A stretch of 64,000 nucleotides of DNA, from positions 10,995,689 through 11,059,688 of the forward strand of contig OY292274.1 of assembly GCA_958496175.1 (NCBI GenBank), read 5' to 3'. The DNA comes from Sisyra terminalis (lineage: Eukaryota > Arthropoda > Insecta > Neuroptera > Sisyridae). The position numbers and the translations under genes are program-made. The notes beneath the pieces are model-generated. The model saw nothing but the letters and a program-made list of their open reading frames with translations, had not been told where the DNA came from and searched no databases. Below, in pieces: positions 11,064 through 22,145 of this stretch (position 1 is the first letter of the stretch; every line of letters starts with the position of its first letter).

Positions 11064-12170
11064 TAATATTCCAACAGAACGTTTGCTATTAGTTAATTTA
11101 ATAAATGTACTAGCTAACCCGACACACATTGTTCTAACCAAATATTTTAGAGACAAAGTGTTTATTGTATATTGTTTACTGTATGTTATTTGATACAAAA
11201 CATTGTTGTTTTTGTATTCTAGCGCATATGAATTTTCAAGATTGACGCCACAAACATGTAATGATTACTCTACCGATTTACTTATCATCATTACAAATGC
11301 AAACCGTACTAGAAATTGTAATCGCTTAAAGCATGGCATTCGGAATTGAATGCAAATCGATAAAGATTAAGATGTTGATTTCGATTCCATCGATTCTTTT
11401 CAACTGCATTTCGCGTTGATCGTTAATTTGGCTTGCTCGTATATATCTTTTAATATTTTTTAATTTGCACCATTGCAAGTTCTGCAACCTATGTTGGCAC
11501 ATAGAATTGGTGGTTAAAGGATCGAAAAATGAGTGTAAACAATTTAACCTCTAAGTTTTAATGTATAGCTATTAAAACCACGAATTTTTCAATTAAAATT
11601 TATCAAAAACTACGTCAAAAGTTGGAAAGCTTCAGAGAACTAATTTACCATTAAAATTTGGCACGTCGCTATATTAGTATCTAACATTAAAAAACAGTGT
11701 TTATTTATTTTTTATAGCATAGTCCATTCAATTTGCATGTTTATCCAATTTTGAATTAGTTGAGAAGTGTATGTATTTAAATCAATTTTTGGCTGAGAAA
11801 TACGTGGCTTACATGGTTATACAAAAGCACAGAGCTTGTTACACAAAGCAGTTTCCAATTTTCAGTGCAATTTTCTTTATTTTTCTTTCTATAAAAAATT
11901 TATGCAAATTATAAGAAAGTTTTAAGAAAACAAAAATGAATGAAAATGGTCAAGTCGTTCTCAAGTTATAACATGACAAAAGAAAATAAAGATTCATTTT
12001 TATATACATAGATTATGCTTCTCCTCACGGTTTTTCTCGGAGAATTTTTCTCCAAATAATGATGCATGAGTAATTATATATAATACCAGAAACGATAAAA
12101 GTATTTATTTTGATATAAGGATCAATTAGTTGCTACCAAATGAGGATAAGAAATAAAATATCATTTTTAT
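11064..12170. other. no gene seen
   Basis: AT-rich unique-looking DNA. No frame, terminal repeat or recognisable motif was found on either strand. Confidence 0.5.
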
Positions 12171-12558
12171 TGTAACAGAAAAGGACGAAGTCTGACTCTC
12201 CTTGTGCCATGCTGGCACGCGATTGGCTTAGTGATTTCTTTCTCTCTTCAACAAAGAAGAGAAGAATCTAGAAAAGTCCAGCAAATGGGAGAACATACTA
12301 GAACGTTGGGTAGCGGGTACATAAGGGGCTCAGTTTGAGCAAAGAAGTCAGTTCAGTTTTGAATTTTCGTTACAACAAAGCGATTGTTATTTTATTGTGG
12401 TTTTGACGGTTTTGACTATAAGCGATTATTGTCATTTGATTGTCGTTTTAACAAGGGTTAATAAAGTGATTGTTGAGTTTGAAACGACTATTTATTTCCA
12501 AAGAAAATAAAAGAAATTATAACGTGAACTCAATACAGTTTTGAGACGTCACGTTACA
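12171..12558 (+). mobile_element. candidate solo LTR
   Basis: A 388-bp block, GC-richer than its surroundings, opens with TGTAACAG and closes with CGTTACA, giving the TG...CA ends and short inverted repeat of an LTR. Inside are a TATA-like ACATAAGG at about 12321, a TCAGTT initiator-like site (about 12351), and an AATAAA signal (about 12460), in promoter-then-polyadenylation order. Clustered GAA/TTC triplets at about 12255-12305 resemble heat-shock elements. No protein frame is present. I could not see a clean 4-6 bp target duplication, and no second copy exists in the window, so this rests on structure only. Confidence 0.5.
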
Positions 12559-13250
12559 ATATTATATTTTATTGTATTATGCGATAATAGCTTAAATTAG
12601 TAAAAATTCCCATTGTACATTATAAACGTGTAACTCTGAAGGTTTTGGCTGCGTACGTCAGAATAACTCGCAGATATCAGATTTTTTTCCTACTTCCTTA
12701 TCGTTACATTATGGACAATTCCCACAATTAATTTATAAATTACAACGTACATGTTATTCTGATGTATAAGCTATATTATTGTCAAGTTTTACTAAGCTTC
12801 ATTCAGCAGTTTTTGCACGAAAGAGTAGTCCATTGGAAAATGATATCGTAAACATCCCTTAGTGGTTATGCATCGAAAGAAGAAGAAGAATTAGATGTTC
12901 ATTAATTTCAAATGATTTTTTTTAAGTTCAAGTTCCACAGTTTTAAGTTCTTCAACTCGTGCCAACCAAGAATGGTGAATTTCTTAAGAATAAGATGTTT
13001 AGAGAAGAAGTGGTACCAAATCCATGTTTAACAATCAAAGATCTATCAAATATTCCTAATTAATTTTGGTCAACTATCCAAGCACTCAAAAGTTCCCAAG
13101 AATTGTTAAAAGGAAAAACTATTCTGCGACATTATATTGTTTGACTCCTAAGCACAAAAAAAAATCCTGGAAAAATTAATATGTTAAAGGTAGAAAATAT
13201 TGTCTTACCCACCATAAGCATCCAAAGTTGATTCATAAGATTTCTGATTA
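12559..13250. other. no clear gene; possibly upstream piggyBac debris
   Basis: No continuous frame. Because the piggyBac-like block at 13270-13430 lies immediately downstream, parts of this may be more decayed transposase, but I could not align any block with confidence. Confidence 0.3.
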
Positions 13251-13269
13251 TTTCAATCGCTACATTATT

Positions 13270-13430
13270 TTCTAAGTGGTGAAAAATTGATGACTTAAAT
13301 AATGTTCAAAATGTCTTAGATATTTTTCTTAGTAATCAATTTGTTAAATTGGTTAATAGACTAAGCTTTGAAGGTTGGGACTATTTAAGTTGCTGATTGA
13401 CGACAAATTGATGCCTTGGAAATGTAGATT
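13270..13430 (+). pseudogene. piggyBac-like transposase fragment
   Basis: One plus-strand frame reads KIDDLNNVQNVLDIFLSNQF. After a frame shift another reads IDDKLMPWKCRFG. In piggyBac family (DDE_Tnp_1_7) transposases the block DKL.K.RP.LD is followed some 30-40 residues later by the first catalytic Asp in [IV]DE.M.P[WF][KR]GR. The order and gap agree, and the catalytic Asp is present here. Neither the remaining DDD residues nor the terminal TTAA repeats were found. Downstream, at about 13500-13630, is a further degenerate stretch that I could not assign. Confidence 0.5.
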
Positions 13431-13689
13431 TGGGGAGTAATTAGTAGTAGAACAACAACTAGGAGATCATATGTTTTGTATTAAGTAAATAAAAAAAATC
13501 GCGTTTTTTGGACATCTTATGCTCCATAACACATTAAGAAACTAATGGTACAAGAATGACTTGAAGGTAAAAAGAAACGCGGGTCACCGACGTATTGAAT
13601 TGAAGTGGTGGAAAAGCTCAAGCAAAAGAGTGTAATCACTGAAGAAGGACCATTCAGTAGGTGCTAAGTAATATAAAACATCTCGAGTA

Positions 13690-14790
13690 TCATCCAAATT
13701 AATCATCATCCATTGACAAGGACTAAAATTATTAAATCATTGGTTTTAAATTAAAGTTTGATACAAATGTTGCGCTTTGACCTAATTTGATTCCAGTACT
13801 ACATGATAATGTGAAAAAATGTTTCTCTTTTTCTACCTAGTTAGAATTCCAAACATAGTTTGATGCAAAAAATTACCGACGTGGCAACCAAAAACCCAAA
13901 AAATGTACAATAAAATATCATTGAAATATCATTTTATATTATTTAATTAACAGAAATTTTCAATTGATAATTAATTTTCAATAGTGTTGGTTGACACTAT
14001 TTTTCTTTATAAATATTAATCATTAAAAATTGTAACATTTGTAAATTTAATTAACAAACCCAGTGTGATGGAAACAATTGATATTTTTGTGCAATTCAAA
14101 CAATCTGAATGCAAAAGCCACGAAATGAAATCAATCACCAAATTCATCACATAAAACAGTAAAAACCAATTGGAAAGTCCTCAACTGAATCGATAATGTA
14201 TTTTAAATTTTTTCATGTCAAGTCGTTCTCACTCAGCGATTTCTATGTTTCGATCATTATTAAATATATTATTTATCTCACATTCGTGCATGCACTTTTG
14301 ATTGGCTTTCATAGACTTCGTCAAATCGTTGTCATTTTTAAAATTGGATTTATTAATTCAATTTGAAATATATACACAATCATTAATTGATTGCGGTAAT
14401 AGAACAACTTTCAGCTCTAGTAGTATTAGGCATAATTGAAGTAGAGAACAAGTGTGCACTTGCGATGAGAAATTGAATTACAATTTTACCAAATTAGGTT
14501 AGTGGACCACATCTGATGAAAAATTATTTTTTACCATTTAAAATTGTATTTTAAATTTTTATCTCTTTTTTCAATTTCCAAATAAATTGAATTCTGTACT
14601 TAAATTTTTGTTTTTGAAGCAGTTTTCTGCACTTTTTGCCCAACCCCTTATAAAAAGCCGCGGTGTCGTTATAAGAGCACTGAAATATTCAATTCAGCAA
14701 TTCGATAGTTTTCTTGAATAAAAAGTAGATTTCACTCAAAAATTAACGTTGAACAAGAAATGAAGGTCGTCATATCCAATTTTATTCCAA
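13690..14790. other. no gene seen
   Basis: AT-rich DNA with no supportable frame. No inverted or terminal repeats were noted up to the head of the CTAG-type element at 14792. Confidence 0.5.
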
Positions 14791-15725
14791 GACTAGCTGA
14801 TCCCCGCGACTTCGTCTGCGTAACGTAGGTGTAGATAGTATTTTCTTTTTAGATTTGCTATTTGTAGTGGTATATGAAATTTTTTATTTTTCTTATTTCT
14901 TTTCCAAAAAACATAATTAAAAGACACACTTAATAAACTGTTGCTTAGAATAAAATATTTATATGTAATGATCAATTAATTTTCAAAAAAATATTTATAA
15001 ATATCTAAAACGAGTATGTTCAAATGCGTATATGCGTATACCTACCGTGAACCAAATAATCCATAAATCAATCAGTATCTATACATAAAAAATATCGTCA
15101 AGTTCAATATAGTTGGTCTTAATTATGCCTTAAAACAGTAAAAAGTTATCAAAACACTCGCGTCAAAATAACAGAAATAAAGGGTCTAAATTTAGGATAT
15201 TAGCAGAAATCCCATTTCATTGTTTCGACTCCTGAATGAACCATTTTCTCAAAACTATTACACTATTGCAATGTACAAAACTACCACGAAATTAAAATTT
15301 GTTCAATTGAACGAAACCCAGTTCCTCCATAATCAAGTATAGCCATTGTATATCTATGCACTTATTATTTAAATATTTGAATATCAACTATATAATTAAA
15401 CCATGTTCTTTTAGTTCGCCGAATTTCTTAATATTCGCTCACTTATGTATTTATTTGTGAACACGTAATTCCGATTTTCAGGTCTACAATATGTGAAAAC
15501 CGTAAAACTAAATGCTCACTTATACAACCTTAAATTAACCATTTTCAGATATATCTAGCAGAGTTTAAATTTTTAAGCAGATACTAAATTTTTGTTTGTA
15601 ATAATAAACATTGTTTTATTTTAAGCGATAAAACGTTTTGTGTATAACGAACATACTTTCAAAATGAAATTTGAAATTTCGATTGTTTATTTAACGTTAT
15701 TCCGTACAAACTTTGCCACCTTTTT

Positions 15726-15998
15726 TCACTCTTTTAGAGGAGGAATTATCAAATAACTCTTGTTATTATATATCAGCATCGTATAAGGAAAACACTTTCC
15801 AAATTTCATCGACACAAATATGCATTTATATTGGAAAATAAAATGTAAAACGAAAAAAATATGTCCTTCTTTATTTTGATTATCATGACTAAAAAGCAAT
15901 TCGATTTCGCACATTTGGACGTTATACATACAAAACTGTTGGCAATAGATAGAAAGCTTGTAATTAAGTTCCAATATTTTATTTATTTGCAATAGCAA
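15726..15998 (-). other. conserved open stretch inside CTAG-type elements (copy in H1)
   Basis: A 90-codon minus-strand frame contains CEIELLFSHDNQNKE, then FQYKCIFVSMKFGKCFPYT. A related frame lies in H3 (40020-40406, plus strand there, the antisense of that element too), while H4 and H5 carry the same DNA with stops. It could be a relic of an element protein or simply repeat DNA that happens to lack stops. No domain is recognised. I favour repeat DNA. Confidence 0.3.
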
Positions 15999-16684
15999 TA
16001 ATTAATTTTCAAATTGTTCTAAATACCGAAGAAAAGTTAGTTTGGAAGATTGTGTATTTTAATTGGTAATGAAATATATGGTAAAAAATTGCTCCCTTAA
16101 AGCTTTTCAGCAGAATATATAATTGCTCCAGTTCACAATCATTGGTTAATAAAAGTTGGATTTTAAAAAGTTTGATTGTTGAAAAACAAACAAAAATTTA
16201 AATCCGCCTCTTTGGTATTTGGTATAAGTCCCTACTACATAAACTTTCATAATAAATATGTGAAATGACGTTATTTAAAAGCTGTTATTACAATGGTATA
16301 ACAAAAACAGATACTTATTATTAATTAGTTATTTATTTACTTTTTTCACATATTAAATTCAAAACTTCGATTGTTGATTAACTCTATATTTTTTGATACA
16401 AACTTAGTCACCCCGTTTACTCTTTTACGGTAGGAATTTTCAAAAAAAAATTCTTTTCAGATATCTACTTCTTATAAGTAATATATCGAATATTAAAATA
16501 TTATCAGTTAGAATATAAATAAATATAAATACAGGATTTTATGTATGCACGGTTTTAAAAACGTATTTACTTAAAATGTTATTACTATTTTTTACTACTA
16601 CTATTACTTTTTTTCGTTAATATTTCCTTAAAGAGCAATTCTAAGATTCAATTTATAACAATTTTGTAAAAAAAATAAAGTTTA

Positions 16685-16775
16685 CTGTAACATTCGAACC
16701 CACGTCTTTTTAATTAGGAGCATCAGAATGTTAAATACGTAAGCCATAACGCTATTAACATCAACTATGTGTTTT
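16685..16775 (-). other. tRNA-like box A/box B segment in H1
   Basis: On the minus strand, TAGCGTTATGG resembles an RNA polymerase III box A. About 50 nt later, GGGTTCGAATG matches box B (GGTTCGANNCC) well. Related DNA is present at about 39290-39360 (box B lost) and 35930-35970 (GATTTGAACTC, reversed). This suggests a tRNA-derived promoter, as in SINEs, embedded in the family. No full cloverleaf could be drawn. Confidence 0.4.
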
Positions 16776-18128
16776 CTATTATTATAAAGAGGAAAGATTT
16801 GATTGTTTGTTTGCTTTGAATAGACTCCGAAACTATTTGACCGATTTAAAAAATTCTTTCACTGTTGGAAAGCTACACTATTTTCGGTGAACATAGGCTA
16901 TATTAAGTTTTCAAAAAACTTAGAGATCCATACTAAAACTCCAATAATGTAACCCAAGGTCTGAAAAAATTACCAAAAAACCTTCTTTTATCGCGTGCGC
17001 TACGAAAACTATTGGTTATAGAACAAAATAATGTAGTACGATTTTGCAGAACATATCATTATCTACAAAAAATAAAGCAACGGCATATGTCTAACTATTA
17101 TAGTTATATCACAATAAGTGTTTTTTCATTTTAAAAAATATATATAAATGCCACCGTTATAAAAGCTCTTTTATTTATACTTTGGAATTAATCCTTATCA
17201 AAAAAAATGACTTAATATTTAAGTTTCCTTCAATACCATTATATAACTTTTTGAGTTATTTAGTTTGAACTTTCCATTCGAAAGATATCACAAGTTTAAA
17301 AATGTAAGTTATTTGAAAAATGTCGCATAGTCACCGCGACCGTAAACCTAAAAATCTGAAATAATTATATTAGTGAGCGAGTACCCCTTGAAATTCGGCG
17401 AACTAAAAGAAAATATCGACATTTTTACGGTAAGCCATAATGATAAAAGAAATTTAAAATGCTCTTCTAGAACAAACGGCATACGCCAAATCGTTTATGG
17501 TGAACTCTAGACTATACAATATGGTTTAATTATATAGTTGAAATTCAGATATTTCAATAATAAGTGTATACATACATAATAGTTATACTTGATTATGGAA
17601 GAACTGGGTTTCGTGCAATTGTACAAATTTCAATTTCGCGGTTGTGTTGTACATTGTAATAGTGTAATAGTTTTTGAAAAAAGGTTATCGGGAATCGAAA
17701 CAGTGAGATGGGATTCCTACTAATATTCAAAAATCTAAACCCTTAACTTCTGTTATTTTGATAACTTTCGACTTTTTTACTTATAATTATAAGACCAATG
17801 TATAGATGCTGATTGATTTACAGATTATTTAGTCTACGGTAGGTATACCTACCGTAGCTATACGCAATAGACCATACCCTTTTTAGATATTTATAAATAT
17901 TTTTTGAAAATTAATTGATTATTATATAGAACAATTTTATTCTTTGCAACAATTTATTAAATGGGTCTTTTAAAAGTTGACAAAATAGTGTTTTCAGGTA
18001 TGATTATGTTTTTCGTAAAAGAAATAAGAAAAATAAAAATTTTCATATACCACCACAAATGCCAAATTTGAAAAGAAAACATAATCTACACCTACGTTAC
18101 GCAGACGAAGTTGCGGGGATCAGCTAGT
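16775..18128 (-). mobile_element. CTAG-type element H2, nested in H1
   Basis: The minus-strand head at 18128 reads ACTAGCTGATCCCCGCAACT, and the tail at 16775-16870 ends in AATCAAATCTTTCCTCTTTA, then TAATAATAG, preceded by an AGTTTCGGAGTCTATTC-type stretch. Both ends are the usual insect head and tail motifs, so this copy looks complete at about 1.35 kb. Its head-proximal 750 bp is inverted relative to, and homologous with, 14792-15440 of H1, so the two form a long imperfect palindrome. Confidence 0.75.
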
Positions 18129-18845
18129 ATATATATATAAACGTTTATATTTCAAAGAGGCAATTTTTCAAAATTTAAAATTAATTTACTGTGCTTTTTA
18201 TCAGTTCAACTAAAAATATTAATACAGATAATTGTTTTACTTTTAGTTACCTTTCCAATGATATATAACTCGCCCGTCTAAAGTAAAAATTTTTTGTTTC
18301 ATCCCTAGGGAATACCTTTCTTTATTATTTTTAAGGAATAATAAGTAGCCTAACATATGGGGGAAATTGTGTTGTATCTTAGTACCAAATTTCATTAAAT
18401 TCAGTTGTTCCGTTCTTTACTTAAATCAAGTCACACAGACAGATAAAAATTTTAAAATTGGTAAATTTGGAATAAGTGTCTTTTGAAACAAATTTTTACC
18501 CTAAAATTGGGTTCAAAATTGAAATGTACAGACAGACGTAAGAATTTTATATATTTGCATAGATTTGAGAATTTATGTTGTAAACAACAAGCCCATCCAT
18601 CTCATTAATAATTTTAAGATTGTTAATCATCAATCGATGTTGAATAAATAGTTTGTAAATTTAAAAGTAGTGATTAATTTATTTTTTCACTAATCTAACC
18701 ACATTAAAGTGCATATCAATTGCATGCCGAACCCATATTGAATGCATTTGGACACGTAATCGGCCGTTGCAAACAAGACCATGGTGGTTATCCATTCTTT
18801 ATATGAATATTACCGAAACATTGTGGAGTAATTTTTAAATTTTGA

Positions 18846-18975
18846 GCCCTGAAGAAGTCAGGAATGACTGACGAAACGTTGGTGATAAAATAAATAATAT
18901 TCCACAAGAAGCTTCGTCCTTATTGCCCACAATTTAATTATTATATTTAAAAAGACAAGGATTTAAACAACATGG
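18846..18975 (+). repeat. half copy of repeat R1 with hammerhead-like core
   Basis: Matches the right arm of the 1543-1985 fold-back from GAGCCCTGAAGAAGTCAG to TTGCCCACAATTTAATTATT and then the AAAAAGACAAGG extension. The core at 18846-18883 has GCC, CTGAAGA, A, GTCAG, GAATGA, CTGAC, GAA, ACGT, T, GGT. Stem II is perfect, and stem I keeps two Watson-Crick pairs and a G-U pair. Confidence 0.65.
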
Positions 18976-20842
18976 ATTACCGAAACAGTTCAAAGAAGAT
19001 ATTGCATTTAATATCAAGGATAATATTATTAGTTTTTAATTTTTCGTTGTTAAATGATTAGTGAATTTATAAAAGTGAAGTTTTCCAAATTCTTAAGAAA
19101 GTATGACGAGAGTCGCGAAAAAAATCCAATGTATTAAAGCAACCGCACACCAAAAAAGATTGGGAATCTCTGCACTATCCTTTTCTATTTTTGAATCTAA
19201 TACAGGTACGAATTATATATATTTTTCAAATTTTTTAAAAGAACCTCTGTAATTAACTGACTTCAATTTTTGTAATCGATCAAAAACTATGTGGTCTCTA
19301 ATAATATTAAAATTCAATATCACAAAAAATGAAAAACAAGCTGATTTAAAATGGTGTAAACAAGTTAAAGACCTAGAGTGATGTTATATGATTAATGAGA
19401 TTGATAAAAATCTATTTAATGAAAGTAAAACCAAACGTTGGATAAAAAATAGTTAGTCATAAAAATAATTTTCCGAAATTTCTAGACTGTTTCTTAAATA
19501 TTGTACAAAGCTTTATTAAAATTTTATCTTCCGTTTTGTAAGTATGAAAAACTTTATCAAAGAATTTGTTAAAAAATACTTTTAAGCTTAAAATCGGTGA
19601 ACTTTTGATTAGTTTTCTTCTTATGTAAAGACTAAATCTGCGTCAAATATAAATCATCAACCAACATCACTTCATTAGGAATGAAAATGCCAACATTTAT
19701 TAATTCGAAAATTTGTTTTGTGCATCCGTTTAAATTTCTGGATTACCTATCTATCATTTGAATGATTAGGTAGTATAGCTTATATTTTTATCAAAATAGT
19801 ATAACTATATGACAAATATTAAATTTAATGGTCATTTGATTTTGGGGTCTTAAATTATAATTAGAGGAATGCTATTGAAGACCGAAATCACAGTAATATA
19901 CTTCTTTTGAAATAGGATTGAGCATTTGCATATTGTTATGAGCATGAATTTATTCAACGTTAATGTTCACATTGTGTCATTGTAAGCATTGAAACCCTTG
20001 CATATAATTTCAATTGGTTCAGAATATTAAGCACCACCATCAATGACATGAGATAGACTATTGAAGTGAAGGATACATTGAGTTTAAATCCAACGATTTA
20101 ATAAGCACTACAAATAAAATTTCTCTTTTAACTGTTCCAAAGCATTAGTTCAGTATTCAACAATTTTGTCAAGAATTACAATATTACATAGTGAATTAAA
20201 TTATGCATAGAAGTATCATTAATTAGTTTTCACTAAATAGCTTTGAATATTTGTTATCATCAATGGACTTTCCATAGAAAACTTTCAAATATATTGTAAA
20301 ATAAACATCATCATGCTGAACGCTCTTTGACCTTTGATATATGCATGAATTCATATTGGGTAAATATCAAATTCGTGTTAGTAAATGCTTTTCAGTTCTA
20401 TAAATTTTACTACTACGCAATATTATTTGATTGGAAATTATATCATTTCCAAGATGAAAATTATATTCGGATAAATGCATAAGAAATTTTTGGTCACTAT
20501 TTTGCCGTAATTGATTTTTCTTTGAGCTTAATCGAACAAAGCTATATTATTTATTAATATACATTGCATACTTCAAATAGAGAAAAAATCATCAAACATA
20601 ACTAGCAGAATTTTAAATCAATGCTTTGTATCATAATATAACGCCGTTTCCTCCATGTTTTAATTTTTTTGATGATGAAAACTTGGAGTATAGTTACGAA
20701 ATGTTTTATGAAAAAAAAGGACACTAAAATAAAAACTTTATAATTTTAATTTCAACCCTAAAACATGTGAAGAAAAGAAGTGGTATAGAAGAGCCACTAT
20801 CATTTACTTACACGCTGAATTTCGAACAAATCATGTCGCTAA
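18976..20842. other. no supported gene
   Basis: AT-rich DNA. A faint minus-strand resemblance to Ty3/gypsy pol (ALEQLKEKF at about 20140) was judged too weak to call. No repeats shared with the rest of the window were noted. Confidence 0.4.
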
Positions 20843-22145
20843 AATTAGCCTTTTTCCTGGGCACATTAGAAAAAGATCCGCTTGGGGCAGTACCCGGGAG
20901 GGGGTACATATGTTTTGAATTCTCTATTGACAACAATATTAAACGTACGTTTTATTACTAGAAGAATAAATAAATATTGTGGTAAAAAAAAGTTAAAAAA
21001 TAAAAATTATCATGCCTTCTTAACAAATCTAGATGTTAACTGATTTTTATCATGGTTATCATTTAAATATTTACTTTTTTTTCGGAATAAAACTAATTAT
21101 TGATTTCTTCAGGTGTTTTCGTTTGGTAGGATAGCTAACAGTTAAAATATTGTCTGGATTATTGCCTAATTTTTGGCCTTTATTCCATTCTTTTAACTTT
21201 GATGTGCATGTGAGTGCATCATAACCGTAACGTATACTATAATCCTCAAGTTTGAAAAGTAAAGCAATAATATGAGGACAGTTCTTTGAAGAAGATGCTG
21301 GACACTGACACTGAGCATCTATAATTTTGCTACTATTCTTATCCAAAGCTATACTTATTTTATACTTTACAGTGACTCGGAAAAAAGATTGCATATCTGC
21401 TCTTAAGTAATATACCAAATGATTAGCATTATCTTCCAGATTTAACACAAAATCACTCAGACAATATTGTCTTCCTCTTTGAAGTGCTTTCGAGTTTCCA
21501 CAATTTGGAAGCTGTTCATCATCGTCTGATAAAGTTGCATTCAAATCTAAAGTATCAATAAGACCGATAGTGATATAATTATACATAATACCATAGCAAA
21601 AAGAACGGGGGATAGCTTGGGATGGAAAATTTGCCCAATTTGTAGTAGAAAAAGTGCAGGATTTTGAATTTGGTAGAGTTGTATTAAGTAATTTCATGCG
21701 TTGTTGTTTATCCGCTAAACATTTACCACCATAAATTCCAATGAAATTTTTTTTACCATTCCCATTTGCAATGCATTCTTCAATTTTATTTAAATAGATA
21801 AAGAAAAAAAACAACGACAAAATTAATTTAAAATTATAAAAATTTATGCAACACAATGGCAAATACGATACATTTACAAACCAACTAACCTTTCAACTAG
21901 GACATTTTTATTACCAGACATGGGTAAGCTACGACATGCAAGCCATCGTTTTAAGTCCCGGACAAGATGATCTTACACTTTTGCAAATTTTAATTTTGCC
22001 CCAGGTACATCATCTTCCGTTAATTCCATAATAATTTTAGATGTTTAACGTTGTTGTCAATAGAAAATTCAAAACACATGTACCCCCCACCGACGCTGCC
22101 TCTAGCGGATCTTTTTTTAATCTTCCCAGGAAAAAGGTTAATTGC
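20843..22145. mobile_element. inverted-repeat-flanked unit carrying a SAP/SWIM gene
   Basis: Arms of about 103 bp (20843-20945 and 22041-22145) are imperfect reverse complements. They share AATTA.CCTTTTTCCTGGG at the tips, AAAAAGATCCGCT, GGGGGTACAT.TGTTTTGAAT and CTATTGACAACAA. The gene at 21071-22029 fills nearly all of the interval. Terminal inverted repeats of this length around one gene suggest a DNA transposon or a captured gene. I could not identify a target-site duplication, and no second copy is in the window. Confidence 0.6.
21071..22029 (-). pseudogene. SAP- and SWIM-domain protein, two exons, one premature stop
   Basis: Exon 1 (22029-21882) starts MELTEDDVPGAKL. It reads DLKRWLACRSLPMSGNKNVL, then VERLV, a SAP-type DNA-binding helix pair. 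An intron of 104 nt (21881-21778) has donor GTTTGT and acceptor GAAG after a T-rich tract, and joins in phase to exon 2 (21777-21071). The whole reads as about 284 residues. Exon 2 carries CQCPASSSKNCPH at about residues 206-219, the CxC...CxH SWIM zinc finger, followed by CTSKLKEW and a basic tail (KRKHLKK, PKKK). In animals, SWIM proteins of this type often precede a YqaJ-type nuclease domain, which is absent here. Codon 19 (21973-21975) is TAA, so the copy as given cannot make the full protein from this start. Function in this copy is unknown; a mobile-element origin is inferred from the flanking inverted repeats. Confidence 0.65.

Larger units (their letters stand above)
14792..18564 (+). 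mobile_element. CTAG-type element H1, interrupted by nested copy H2
   Basis: The head at 14792 reads ACTAGCTGATCCCCGCGACT, then TCGTCTGCGTAACG. The tail at about 18510-18564 reads GTACAGACAGACGTAAGAAT, then TTTATATATTTGCATAGAT. The element is split at about 16775 by a reversed relative that ends at 18128. After that, H1 resumes with the (TA)n tract and the tail seen intact in the copy at 38823-41138. Without the insert, H1 is about 2.4 kb, agreeing with the 2.3 kb of that copy. It encodes no transposase or RT that I can recognise. Similar head/tail signatures are widespread in insect genomes as short interspersed repeats; I cannot settle the class (LINE/SINE tail versus Helitron end). Confidence 0.75.

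Noticed and set aside
13495..13630. Resemblance to the FGHL/RR.G C-terminal region of a LINE
   Set aside because: Too short and frame-broken; no other LINE block adjoins it.
20140..20520. Possible Ty3/gypsy pol on the minus strand
   Set aside because: Only scattered residues fit; no catalytic motif could be aligned.
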